Positions 20,640 to 29,997 are shown, counted from the first letter of the stretch. The stretch is DNA of 42,576 bases from Xenorhabdus thuongxuanensis (GCF_001908095.1 NZ_MKGR01000029.1:1-42576); one strand, 5' to 3'. The notes: a model not told the origin generated them from the sequence alone. Made by a program: numbers and translations.

Positions 20640-22225
20640 ATGAAAAGTATAGATTTAGAAGAGTCATTAAAAAACAATTCATTAAACTTAACTGATTTTC
20701 TTATTTTTCGTCATATCAGAGAAGGTAGAGGTAAAAATATAGCTATTCATATGATGGAAAAAATTTCACTTACCAAGAACTATCAGAAAAAATTTCAAAA
20801 ACATCAAACTATTTTAAGTCAATAGGTGTAAAAAATAAAACCAGAGTTATATTAGCCATTCCTGATACCCCTGCATTCGTAATAAGTTTCTTTGCAGTTA
20901 TAGCATGTGGTGCTATGGCTATATTAAGTAATCCTCTTAGCGAATCGACAGAAATAAATTACATAATAAAAAAAATAAATGCTGATATATTAATTATTGA
21001 TCATGAAATAGAGAAAAAAAGAGGATTACTTTCCGGGATAACCAATAACATTGAAACTATTTTTATCGGAGATTTCCATTTAAATCCATCTGATTTAGAA
21101 ATAGCAATAGAAAACAAATCAAGTGATTTATTGATCAGCCATACAAGTGCTGATAGCTATGCTTATGCTTTACTCAGTTCGGGCACAACAGGAAAAAATA
21201 AAGTAATACCCAGGCGTCATCGGGATATTTTGCATTGTGCTTATGCTTTTTCTGAAAATGTTTTACATATGAATTCAGCAGATAAGGTGCTAGCCGTCCC
21301 TAAGCTAACTTTTGGTTATGCATTAGGTGGGGCATTATTATTTAGCTTCATATATGGTGCATCATGCATCATTTTTAGAGAAAAAACAACCTATAATAGA
21401 ATCATAAAGTTAAGTAAAGATTTAAAACCAACAATATTTCTTGGAACACCAAGAATGGTCTCTGAATTACTTAATAATAATAGAGGGAGTGAATTAAAAT
21501 CTTTGCGTATATCAACTTCTGCTGGGGAGGTTTTATCATCTATTCTATTAGAAAAATGGAATAAGGAGATAGGAATCCCACTTTTAGATGGTTTTGGCTC
21601 TACAGAAGTGGGACATATTTTTCTATCTAACACTCTAGAAAATATAAAACCACAGACAGTAGGTAAATGCCTAAGTGGTTTTCAAATTAAAATAATTGAT
21701 AATAAAGGAAATGAAGTTAATGAAGGAAAAGTTGGGCGACTTTGTATTCGTGGTCCAAGTGTTGCTTGTGAGTATTTAAATGATGTAAAGAGAAGCAAGC
21801 AATCTTTTAATGATGGTTGGCATATTAGCAATGACATGTTTAGCATTTCTAATGATTATGTTACATATTTCGGTCGTTCAGATGATATGATTAAAAAAGG
21901 TTGTGGCGAATGGGTGTCTCCTTATGAAATAGAAAATGAAATATTAAAAAATGATGAAGTTTTAGAGTGCGCAGTCATTGGAGAAACAAATGAAAATAAT
22001 GTGATTATATTAAAAGCATGCGTTGTATGTAAAGAAGGAACAGTAATATCCCCTTCCTTAGAGGAAAGAATTTTTAATTCAGTAAAGAATAGATGGATTA
22101 ATTTTACATATAAGCATTTAGAGGAAATTGAGTTTATGGATGCTCTACCGAGGAACAGCTCAGGGAAATTACAACGTAATATTTTGGGAAGTAAAACACT
22201 AACTGAATTTTCTTATGATTGTTAA
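20640..22225 (+). pseudogene. Aryl/acyl-AMP ligase (benzoate-CoA ligase-like), broken by a one-base frameshift
   Basis: The first frame from ATG 20640 reads through NLTDFLIFRHIREGRGKNIA and IH, then leaves homology and stops at 20825. The next frame continues the protein from about 20750 as YDGKNFTYQELSEKI and runs to 22225, so a missing base near 20750 (CATATGATGG where CATTATGATGG would restore it) explains the break. The restored protein is about 528 residues. It shows the ANL-superfamily marks LLSSGTTGKNKVIPRRH (A3-like), FGSTEVGH, DGWHISNDMF, YFGRSDDMIKKG and the catalytic lysine in LPRNSSGKLQR. Benzoate/4-hydroxybenzoate-CoA ligases are the closest type I recognise. It may activate 3-hydroxyanthranilate made by the linked PhzE/PhzD/dehydrogenase set; this is inference. 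A sequencing error is possible. Confidence 0.75.
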
Positions 22226-22382
22226 AAAATCATTTAATTATTAATTAGTATTGTAAGAATAATAAGGAAAGTAATTTTTTATAATTTATCCTCATAAAAT
22301 CATAAATAAATTTTATAAAATTTAATTAACAAGATTCAGTCATATAACCTTCAGTTATAAAAATATATTTTCAGGGGGGATT

Positions 22383-23183
22383 ATGAATATAATTGATTTT
22401 GCAAAAAGAATAAACTACGAAATTACATCAGCACAAAGTATGTTTGATATGATAAATAATATCAGAAATATTATGTCTGTAGCAATTACAGACGAACTTT
22501 TTTTGAATGATTGTATCAATGAACTCATTGAAAATATTAAAAACACCATAAATATTAACGAAATCAAGCCACTTTATGTTGATCATAATAATAAATGGAG
22601 GATGAATATTTTTTTATGGAATCCTAAGAGTGAAAACCAACCACATCAGCATAACACATGGAGCGTAAGTGGAGTTATGCACAACAAAATAAAAATAAAA
22701 ATTTATAAAAAAACAAATGAAGAACTATCTGTTATTGATGAACTAATTGCGATTGAAGGAAAAACAGGTTATTTAATACCACCATGTATCCATGCATTGG
22801 GTAATCCCGATTTATCCGAATATAGTATCACTCTACACGTTTTTTGTGATTCAGAACTGAGAAAAGATAAAAATGGCGATACTATATGGTTAGGGAAAAA
22901 TGATCCACGTGACAATATTGATCATTCTATTGTAGTATTGAGGAATTTGACTTCATGTTTACTACTCACTGATAAATTAAGCCCGAATTTCAAATTTAAT
23001 ATATTGGAAAAAATATTTCCCCTCGGAACTCCATCAATTAAATTACAATCATATAAAAAAATGATCCGCCTTGATATAAGTAAAGCTGAAAAATATTCAT
23101 CTCAGTTGGAATCTGTTCTTTCTGGTGATATTTTAATTAGAGTCAAGGAAATCAATGCCAAATTACATGGGAGGAGAATGTGA
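22383..23183 (+). CDS. Cupin protein (cysteine-dioxygenase-like fold)
   Basis: This is a 266-residue single-domain cupin with extensions. The first metal motif is PHQHNTWSVSGVMHNKI (HxH plus later His) and the second is PPCIHALGNPDLSEYSITLHVF, a pattern like cysteine dioxygenase and related thiol dioxygenase-like cupins. It would bind a mononuclear metal, probably iron. The gene overlaps the next by four bases (ATGTGA), which indicates translational coupling with the MNIO partner, so it probably acts in peptide modification, for instance on Cys-derived or aryl groups. Composition is very AT-rich. The precise reaction is unknown. Confidence 0.7.
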   Translation: MNIIDFAKRINYEITSAQSMFDMINNIRNIMSVAITDELFLNDCINELIENIKNTININEIKPLYVDHNNKWRMNIFLWNPKSENQPHQHNTWSVSGVMHNKIKIKIYKKTNEELSVIDELIAIEGKTGYLIPPCIHALGNPDLSEYSITLHVFCDSELRKDKNGDTIWLGKNDPRDNIDHSIVVLRNLTSCLLLTDKLSPNFKFNILEKIFPLGTPSIKLQSYKKMIRLDISKAEKYSSQLESVLSGDILIRVKEINAKLHGRRM

Positions 23184-24076
23184 TAAAAATAAAAGAAAAC
23201 GAATCAATGATTCAATATTTGATTGGTTACTTGGTTACCAATACGTATTCATTAGATCATTATATACACACCCAAGAATTTGACGACCCTAATTTAGATA
23301 TACCTAAAGAAATTAAAGATATTATTAACGGCGTAATTATAAATCAAACAAAGAGAATTAGAATATTAAGTGAAATTTTAGATAAAAGATTATATAAACA
23401 TGTACTTTTGTTCTTTTCTTTATCTGCAACAGCTATTAGTGAAAATATATTGCATGTAGAATGGGATGATTTTCGCAGTACTTTATCTAATCTTAGGTGG
23501 AATGATGCTAATCTATGTGCACTAGATTTTATGAAACATGTAATAAATAAAGGTTCATTTCTTTCTTATAAGAATGGTTTTTTCATATGTCAAATTATTA
23601 GTTATGAAATTAGTATCCTTGAGGTATTAAATAACGCAAAGAAAATCAGTTATAATTCATTATCAATGTCAGATTCTAAAAGTGATTATAATTACCCTGT
23701 GGTAATGGTAAAGCCAGTTTATAACACTTATGATTTTGATATAGTCACAATGATAAAAAAACTAAGAAAAAATGACAATGTAGAAATAGAATTATCAGAT
23801 AAAGAGCTTTTAAAAAATGAAAAAAATAACATTTTAACTTATATATCTTGGCATGACCAGAAAGTTAGAACTATAAAGGTAAACACACTATTGATGAAGT
23901 TAATCAACGAATTCTATTCTCTATCAACCTATAAAAAAATTTGTGATAAAATATTGTTATCAGAGTTGTCTGATAACAATATTTTGAAAATAGATTCAAT
24001 ATTTATTAAACTAGAATCATTAGGCGTGATTAGATGGTTCTCTAAGAGTAAATTAAAAAATATAAAAAGGAGTTAA
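23180..24076 (+). CDS. Putative MNIO partner protein with C-terminal recognition-like domain
   Basis: This is a 298-residue, Lys/Asn-rich protein starting at a GTG that overlaps the cupin stop. I do not recognise a catalytic motif. It sits one base before the DUF692 gene, the constant position of partner proteins such as TglB or MbnC, which bind the precursor leader and work with the MNIO. The last 70 residues (VNTLLMKLINEFYSLSTYKK onward, ending LESLGVIRWF) look like a winged-helix RiPP recognition element. That resemblance is by pattern only. Confidence 0.6.
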   Translation: MIKIKENESMIQYLIGYLVTNTYSLDHYIHTQEFDDPNLDIPKEIKDIINGVIINQTKRIRILSEILDKRLYKHVLLFFSLSATAISENILHVEWDDFRSTLSNLRWNDANLCALDFMKHVINKGSFLSYKNGFFICQIISYEISILEVLNNAKKISYNSLSMSDSKSDYNYPVVMVKPVYNTYDFDIVTMIKKLRKNDNVEIELSDKELLKNEKNNILTYISWHDQKVRTIKVNTLLMKLINEFYSLSTYKKICDKILLSELSDNNILKIDSIFIKLESLGVIRWFSKSKLKNIKRS

Positions 24077-24077
24077 T

Positions 24078-24941
24078 ATGTTAGACAATCTTCCATATGG
24101 TGTTGGAATTAATTACCGCCCTGAAATAGGTGACAGCTTGTTAAAAAATATTGACTATTTTGACTTTATAGAAATTATCACTGACCTATTTTTTTTATCT
24201 AAAGATATTCCTTTATCTTTGCAAAAAATTTTAACCAAAAGATATTGTGTACTACATGGATTAAAATTATCTATAGGTGCTGATGAAGGTATAGATTTAA
24301 ATTATTTAAAATTAACAGCCAATATCATCAATAAATTATCCCCATTATGGTTCAGCGATCACTTGGCATATACAAAAATAAATGCATTTGATATAGGTCA
24401 ACTGATGCCTATTAGAAGAAATTCATATAATAAGGAAAGAGTAATATCAAAAATAAAAGAAATTTGTTCATCTAGTAATATACCATTTTTAATAGAGAAT
24501 ATTTCATACTACTTTGACTTTCCTGATAATGAATATAGTGAGTGTGAATTTATATATGATATTATTAAGAAAAGTGGATGTGGGTTACTGCTTGATGTAA
24601 ATAACCTTTATATTAATTCTAAAAATCATGGTTATGATCCTTATGATTTTCTAGAAAAAATAGATTTAAATTCAATCGTAGAAATTCATATAGCTGGAGG
24701 ATATGCGCATGATGAATTATTAATAGATAGTCATGGTCATAAAATAGGAAAACCAGTATGGGAATTACTTGAGTACCTATGTTCTAGAATCACACCTCAT
24801 GGTATTGTTTTAGAAAGAGATGCTAATTTCGATATTGATGATATTTTAGAGAGTTTACACCGTGCTAGAGAAATACTGTTTACTTCTCCTGCATATTGTC
24901 GTCTCACCTGCCCACGGAAGTTTGACTCTAAATTAGAATAG
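24078..24941 (+). CDS. Multinuclear non-heme iron-dependent oxidase (MNIO, DUF692)
   Basis: This is a 287-residue DUF692 / MNIO enzyme with a TIM-barrel fold that binds two or three iron ions and oxidatively rearranges residues, usually Cys, in ribosomal peptides. The family motifs are all present: GVGINYRPE at the N-terminus, CVLHGLKLSIG, LWFSDHLAY, PFLIENISYYF, GLLLDVNNLYINS, EIHIAGGY, DSHGHKIGKPVWELL and GIVLERDANF. These supply the conserved His, Glu, Asp and Asn metal ligands. The SD AAGGAG lies six bases before the ATG, one base after the partner gene. Relatives include MbnB (oxazolone/thioamide), TglH (3-thiaglutamate) and ChrH. The linked small Cys peptide is the expected substrate. 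Confidence 0.9.
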   Translation: MLDNLPYGVGINYRPEIGDSLLKNIDYFDFIEIITDLFFLSKDIPLSLQKILTKRYCVLHGLKLSIGADEGIDLNYLKLTANIINKLSPLWFSDHLAYTKINAFDIGQLMPIRRNSYNKERVISKIKEICSSSNIPFLIENISYYFDFPDNEYSECEFIYDIIKKSGCGLLLDVNNLYINSKNHGYDPYDFLEKIDLNSIVEIHIAGGYAHDELLIDSHGHKIGKPVWELLEYLCSRITPHGIVLERDANFDIDDILESLHRAREILFTSPAYCRLTCPRKFDSKLE

Positions 24942-25101
24942 TTTTTAAAAAAATCCATATACTGGATAAAGTTAATGTAATCTAAATTAATTTGATATAC
25001 AAAATTATATTTTTTATATCAATCTGTATTTTTGCTTTTTTTGACTAAGTTAAGAATTTTAAATAAAGTGATAATCTATTGAAATTAAATAGGTAATTAA
25101 C

Positions 25102-26295
25102 ATGAAATTAGCAATCAATGGCGGTAAAGCTATTCGTCTCGCGAACTTTCCTAAATGGCCTTATTTTAATGAAAGTGAAGAGCAAGCATTATTGAGGAGT
25201 TTACATCAAGGGCATTGGTGGAGAAATCAAGGGGAAGAAAATAATTTTTTTGAACAAGAATTCGGTCAATATCATAACGGTTATGCTGTCACTGTCACTA
25301 GTGGAACGGTAGCATTAGAATTGGCATTATTAGCTTCTGGTATAAAACCTGGAGATGAAGTTATAGTTCCGGCTTTTACATTTATTTCGACTAGTATGGC
25401 AGTTCAACGAGTTGGTGCAATACCAATAGCTATAGATGTTTTAAAAAGTACTTATTGTATTGATCCTAATCTAATTGAAAAAAATATAACTCCCCGAACA
25501 AAAGCAATCATACCGGTCCATATTGCTGGTCACTTATGTGATATGAACAATATAATAAAAATAGCTAATAAACATGACATTATTATTATTCAAGATGCCG
25601 CTCATGCACATGGAGCCTGTGGAGAAGAAGGGAAAAAGATAGGTGATTGGGGAACACTGGCATGCTTTAGTTTCCATAATCTTAAACTGATGACAGCAGG
25701 GGAAGGCGGTGTCGTTTTGTGCCCTACGAAAGAATTACGTGATCTTGTTTTTCTTTATAGTAATTGTGGACGTCATACAAAAGACAAAGAATATCAACAT
25801 ACTATAATCGCAACAAATGCTAGACTAAGTGAATTCTCTGCAGCAATTTTGCGTACTCAACTAAAAAGACTAAAAGAACAAACTCAGATTAGAGAGCGTA
25901 ACGCGGCAAGTTTAGAGGAATTGTTAAAAACATTACCAGAAGTTACTCTTCAAGAGTACGATACTAAAATCGTAACATCTCATCCACACTATATGTTTAT
26001 GTTTACACTCGATCAAAGGATTGCATATATTGATCGTAATTACTTTGTAGCTTGCCTATTCGCTGAGGGAATTCCAGCATTCCGTGCTTATAAATCAATC
26101 TACCATGTTGATAATTATTGGCTATATCCTTGCACAACACGACATAAGCAAAAATTTATAGACTCGTGTCCAGTTGCTGAATATATCGCAAATAGAGGAG
26201 TTTGGATACATCACCGAGCTTTATTAGGGAATCATGATGATACACTAGATATTTACAGAGCGATAAAAAAAGTGATTTCGGCATTAAAAAATTAA
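25102..26295 (+). CDS. PLP-dependent aminotransferase-like enzyme, AHBA synthase-like (DegT/DnrJ/EryC1)
   Basis: This 397-residue protein is full length for the DegT/DnrJ/EryC1 family. It resembles 3-amino-5-hydroxybenzoate (AHBA) synthases such as RifK more than sugar aminotransferases: compare SLHQGHWWRNQGEENNFFEQ, VIVPAFTFISTSMAVQRVGA, QDAAHAHGACGEEGKKIGDW and the PLP-lysine segment SFHNLKLMTAGEGG. AHBA synthases dehydrate or aromatise 5-amino-5-deoxy-3-dehydroshikimate. No other aminoshikimate genes are in the window, so it may act on another cyclic or aromatic substrate, or as a transaminase on the peptide or its precursor. The 160-bp upstream gap is AT-rich with no structure I can name. 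Confidence 0.8.
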   Translation: MKLAINGGKAIRLANFPKWPYFNESEEQALLRSLHQGHWWRNQGEENNFFEQEFGQYHNGYAVTVTSGTVALELALLASGIKPGDEVIVPAFTFISTSMAVQRVGAIPIAIDVLKSTYCIDPNLIEKNITPRTKAIIPVHIAGHLCDMNNIIKIANKHDIIIIQDAAHAHGACGEEGKKIGDWGTLACFSFHNLKLMTAGEGGVVLCPTKELRDLVFLYSNCGRHTKDKEYQHTIIATNARLSEFSAAILRTQLKRLKEQTQIRERNAASLEELLKTLPEVTLQEYDTKIVTSHPHYMFMFTLDQRIAYIDRNYFVACLFAEGIPAFRAYKSIYHVDNYWLYPCTTRHKQKFIDSCPVAEYIANRGVWIHHRALLGNHDDTLDIYRAIKKVISALKN

Positions 26296-26613
26296 TGAAA
26301 TATTCTGTTTTTTAACTATAAATAATTCATTAATAAGAAAGCATAATAAAATAAATGAGTTATTCTTATAGGAAATAATTCAAGGGCGGTAGCTTTGCTA
26401 AACGGAAGGTAAATAATTTTAGTGTCTTTTTATGCGCAATTGCATTACAAATAATTATACTTTATATCTATAATTTAATGTTTTTTGATGCAATTAATAA
26501 TTAAAAAACATTCATTACTAAACAATCAAAATCTATGTAGCCAGATAATGAGACTAACTATAATTATATATTATAGTTAAATGTATTTACTTAAAGTGAA
26601 AATAGGTGTTATA
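26296..26613. other. Intergenic region with a 25-base perfect palindrome
   Basis: No gene is recognised here. TAACTATAAT-TATAT-ATTATAGTTA at 26555-26579 is a perfect ten-base inverted repeat just before the ATPase gene and could be an operator or mRNA hairpin. Confidence 0.4.
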
Positions 26614-27219
26614 GTGATTAAATTATCCAACATATGTAAAGAATATTCAGAAAGATTTATAATTAAGGATGCTTGCTTTACTTTTCCTAATAATGGTATC
26701 TATTGCCTAGAAGGTGAAAATGGTTCAGGTAAATCGACATTGTTAGGAATTATAGCTGGCGCCATTAAACCTGATTATGGAGATGTATTTTTAAGTGAAG
26801 GATACGGTTGTAGACAAAAATTTATAGCTTATGCTCCTGATAGCCCCTGTATATATGAATTCATTACTGGAAAAGAATTTCTAGATCTTATTTGTTCTAT
26901 AAGAAAGATAGAAATAGAAAAACAACTTGATTTAATCGATGGTTTTAATTTACATAATTATATGCATATTCATTTTCGTGATATGTCTCTTGGAACTGCA
27001 AAAAAATTCATGTTAATTTCTGCAATCATAGCTGATGTAAAAATACTTATTTTTGATGAACCAACTAATGGTCTTGATAATGATTCACTTTCATATTTCC
27101 TCGAGAATATAAAAAAATTCAGCCTGTCTGGATTAGTTATAATGACATGCCATAATTTTGAGGTTAAAAAATATCTAAACCCCCATATTATTAACATAAA
27201 TATATTTAAGGGTAATTAA
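26614..27219 (+). CDS. ABC transporter ATP-binding protein
   Basis: This is an ABC ATPase of about 201 residues. It has Walker A GENGSGKST, a degenerate signature MSLGTAKK in place of LSGGQ, Walker B ILIFDEPTNGLD and a switch His in TCHNFEV. GTG 26614 is preferred because AGGTG lies five bases upstream and it begins with VIKLSNICKEY at the normal domain edge; an ATG 33 bases upstream (26581) lacks an SD. The small single-domain form matches ATPases that pair with separate ABC-2-type permeases. The likely partner is the membrane protein at 32979, which is now separated by the hydroxyanthranilate operon. It probably exports the product or gives immunity. Confidence 0.85.
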   Translation: MIKLSNICKEYSERFIIKDACFTFPNNGIYCLEGENGSGKSTLLGIIAGAIKPDYGDVFLSEGYGCRQKFIAYAPDSPCIYEFITGKEFLDLICSIRKIEIEKQLDLIDGFNLHNYMHIHFRDMSLGTAKKFMLISAIIADVKILIFDEPTNGLDNDSLSYFLENIKKFSLSGLVIMTCHNFEVKKYLNPHIININIFKGN

Positions 27220-29013
27220 ATGAATTACTTTTCATTTATTGAAAAACAAAGTGTTTTTGAAACACCATTTATTACTTCATTGCAGAATGATAATAAAGAA
27301 AATGTAATTGTGTCTTGGATTGCTAGTGATGGTAATAACGCATACCATTATTGGTATAAAGTTTTGGAAGAGGAAATTATTTTTTTGCATCTAGAAGAAA
27401 GTATTTATCAAAATATAATTTCCTTTTCGAAAGAAAATTATGCCTTAAGTACAAATAATAACGTTAAGGTTTTTTCTCTCGAAAATAATAAAATGTGTGG
27501 ATTAATTAATTTAAAAAACATAAAATCAATAAAATTTGATTACAAAAATACATTATGGTTATTATCTGGAGAAACGTTGTTTAAAACCTTACCAAATTCT
27601 TTTGGTAAATATTATGCTTTTCAAAAAAATATTAAGTCCTTTATTTTAGAAGAAAAAAATAACTATTTACTATCTGTGGATGATAAAAATGATTTTACTT
27701 TGATAGTGAATGATGGGAAAGAAATTTTCAAATATAAAATAGGGAAAATAAAGTGTAATTCTAGAACCCATTTTAATATAGTTCCTACTGAATCATATAT
27801 ATACATATATATACAACCAAAAGATCTAGTTAGTAAAATCAACAACCATCTTATTGTTTTAAATAAACATGACCTTAATTCAATCAAAAATATAAATGTT
27901 GAGGCAGTATCTCATTTAAGTATAAAAAATATTAATTTATCAAGATGGAAAAATAATGATGTTTTATTTATCTGCGAGAAAAATAATAATGTTTATTTAT
28001 GCCATTATAACTCTGTAAATGAACGTATAACTCCTGTATCTCTACCACAGCATGTAGTTATTAACTTTGTTTCATCGAATTGTTGCTCTTCAATATATTA
28101 TATTGCAATTGAATATGTCTCAAATAAACCAATCAGAAAAATTTTTGAAGTAACCAATCATGGTAATAAATTCACCACAAGAATGATTTTTGAGGATGTA
28201 GGATACAAATTATCCATTCTAAAAAACGGTGATTGTATTTTTTATGGATTACTAAAAAATAAACTATCAATATTAAAGTACAGCCGTATTAGTAGGAATG
28301 TAAAAATATTCTATCAAAATAAAACAGAATATCCATCTATCCCTATACTCAATTGGTTATCTGTAAAAAAAGATATCTTTAATCTAAATTACAAAAAAGA
28401 AAATATTATTGTTGTTTATTACCCAGGAGCCCATAAGTTGGCAATGAGTGGCATGCAGCCAAATATGTTTCAAGAATGTATTTGTCGTCTCCTTACCAAG
28501 GATAAATCAAAAAGCTATCAAGGTATAATAATTAACCTCCCTAGTTCTTTTAACTCTGTAAATAATTTTGAACTCAATAAAGAAATTAATGAAGATAATT
28601 ATCTTAGTGGTGTGATTACAGAGTTAAATGAAATTGGTTTCAATAAAATTGTACTTTGCTCTGGTAGTTTAGGTGGTTTATCTATACTCAATTTTTTGCG
28701 TAATACTAATTCATCCATTCCAGCTATTCTTATTAACCCAGTTTATGATTATAATATTTTAAAAAAATCTTTAATAAAAAATAAAACCAGAATAAGTGAA
28801 TTATTTTCAAAGATAGACACCGATATATTGATAATCCATTCAAAAGAAGATGAGGTTACTCCTTGGGAACATTCAAAATCTTTCACAGATGCAAGTGTTA
28901 AACGTAAATTATATACATTAGAGAATGATGATCACATATTTAAACGAAGTTACAATTGGGAGTGCTGTAATATCGAGATAGAAAAATTTATTATGCATCT
29001 TAGATTTTATTAA
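27220..29013 (+). CDS. Prolyl-oligopeptidase-like serine hydrolase (S9 type)
   Basis: This 597-residue protein begins immediately after the ATPase stop. The N-terminal about 380 residues look like repeated beta strands, as in the propeller of S9 peptidases, but repeats are not clear by eye. The C-terminal alpha/beta hydrolase part has the elbow CSGSLGGLS (Ser nucleophile), IIHSKEDEVTPWEHS (acid) and ENDDHIFKRS (His), a complete triad. No signal peptide is visible, so it should act in the cytoplasm. In RiPP operons such enzymes remove leader peptides or macrocyclise cores; here it is the only peptidase candidate in the cluster. Confidence 0.75.
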   Translation: MNYFSFIEKQSVFETPFITSLQNDNKENVIVSWIASDGNNAYHYWYKVLEEEIIFLHLEESIYQNIISFSKENYALSTNNNVKVFSLENNKMCGLINLKNIKSIKFDYKNTLWLLSGETLFKTLPNSFGKYYAFQKNIKSFILEEKNNYLLSVDDKNDFTLIVNDGKEIFKYKIGKIKCNSRTHFNIVPTESYIYIYIQPKDLVSKINNHLIVLNKHDLNSIKNINVEAVSHLSIKNINLSRWKNNDVLFICEKNNNVYLCHYNSVNERITPVSLPQHVVINFVSSNCCSSIYYIAIEYVSNKPIRKIFEVTNHGNKFTTRMIFEDVGYKLSILKNGDCIFYGLLKNKLSILKYSRISRNVKIFYQNKTEYPSIPILNWLSVKKDIFNLNYKKENIIVVYYPGAHKLAMSGMQPNMFQECICRLLTKDKSKSYQGIIINLPSSFNSVNNFELNKEINEDNYLSGVITELNEIGFNKIVLCSGSLGGLSILNFLRNTNSSIPAILINPVYDYNILKKSLIKNKTRISELFSKIDTDILIIHSKEDEVTPWEHSKSFTDASVKRKLYTLENDDHIFKRSYNWECCNIEIEKFIMHLRFY

Positions 29014-29124
29014 TAAATTAAATTTTTATTCATTAATCACTTATCTAAGTATAAGGAAGATTATTTTTAATGCCTTTTTAATTAACAAAAAATATGAAGC
29101 AACCGTAACACCTATTCTGTGAAT

Positions 29125-29196
29125 ATGCGATCCGCACTTAAACATGTCGCAAACGCAGACCTTATTACACTACTGGAAAGAGCTACAACAAAATGA
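29125..29196 (+). other. Small ORF (23 codons) overlapping the dehydrogenase start
   Basis: The short ORF starting MRSALKHVANADLITLLERA overlaps the ATG of the dehydrogenase gene as ATGA, the usual sign of translational coupling. No SD is evident for it. It may be the tail of a truncated upstream gene of the hydroxyanthranilate operon rather than a functional peptide. Base composition here already matches the downstream operon and not the AT-rich genes before it. Confidence 0.35.
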
Positions 29197-29978
29197 CCTT
29201 TGATAAACATTATACTGCCGTCATTACTGGCGCTTGCGGGGGTATTGGTGAGGCCGTAGCCCGTTTGCTAGCGAAAGAAGGCATTTCATTGGCGCTGTTG
29301 GATAACAAGTCACAAGCACTAGAATCTCTGGTTGCCGAGCTAAAAGGCGAACATACACAGCCAATTATGGGTTTTACCGTTGATGTAACTGATGCTCAAT
29401 GTGTTGAAAAAGTATTCGCCACACTGAGTCGTCAGTTGGATCCGGTGGGCTATCTGGTCAATGGTGCGGGCGTATTATGTCACTCTTCTGTTGCTGAGAC
29501 GTCCCTTCAGGATTGGGAAAAAACTTTTGCGGTCAATTCTACTGGCGTATTTAACATTAGCCGCCATGCGGCAAACCTGATGATGAAGCAGCGGAAAGGC
29601 AGCATTGTGACCATCGCGTCTAACGCAGCGCGTGTGCCTCGAGCCACTATGGCGGCGTACTGCGCATCAAAAGCAGCAGCACAGGCATTTACCTATGCAT
29701 TAGGGTTGGAGGTTGCACCGTATAGTATCCGCTGCAATGTAGTTGCCCCCGGATCTACCGACACACCTATGCTGCAGGGTATGTGGCAGAACGAACGTGA
29801 CCGCCAAAATACTCTCAATGGCAACCCACAACAATTCCGTATTGGTATTCCACTCAACAAGATCGCAACGACGAAAGAGATCGCCTCGGCAGTCTGTTTC
29901 TACCTTTGCGAAGAGTCAGGACAAACCACGCTTTCAACTTTACTGGTCGATGGCGGTGCCGCCCTCGGAAGTTGTTAA
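29193..29978 (+). CDS. Short-chain dehydrogenase, EntA/DhbA-like; predicted to oxidise DHHA to 3-hydroxyanthranilate
   Basis: This is a 261-residue classical SDR. It has the cofactor motif TGACGGIG, NGAG, and catalytic Ser, Tyr and Lys (ASNAARVPRATMAAYCASKAA with YxxxK). Segments RCNVVAPGSTDTPM and IPLNKIATTKEIA are close to EntA, the 2,3-dihydro-2,3-dihydroxybenzoate dehydrogenase. In this operon with PhzE and PhzD but no isochorismate synthase, the expected substrate is trans-2,3-dihydro-3-hydroxyanthranilate (DHHA), giving 3-hydroxyanthranilate and NADH. The SD is poor; coupling to the short upstream ORF may help. PhzD starts 19 bp downstream. Confidence 0.85.
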   Translation: MTFDKHYTAVITGACGGIGEAVARLLAKEGISLALLDNKSQALESLVAELKGEHTQPIMGFTVDVTDAQCVEKVFATLSRQLDPVGYLVNGAGVLCHSSVAETSLQDWEKTFAVNSTGVFNISRHAANLMMKQRKGSIVTIASNAARVPRATMAAYCASKAAAQAFTYALGLEVAPYSIRCNVVAPGSTDTPMLQGMWQNERDRQNTLNGNPQQFRIGIPLNKIATTKEIASAVCFYLCEESGQTTLSTLLVDGGAALGSC

Positions 29979-29997
29979 TTCTGAAAAGGAAAGCCGA

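Noticed and set aside
20740-20760. Programmed ribosomal frameshift in the AMP-ligase
   Set aside because: There is no canonical slippery heptamer plus stimulatory structure; a single-base loss explains it more simply.
29743-29997. N-terminal extension of the PhzD frame
   Set aside because: It lies wholly within the dehydrogenase gene in another frame; ATG 29998 has an SD and gives the normal family length.
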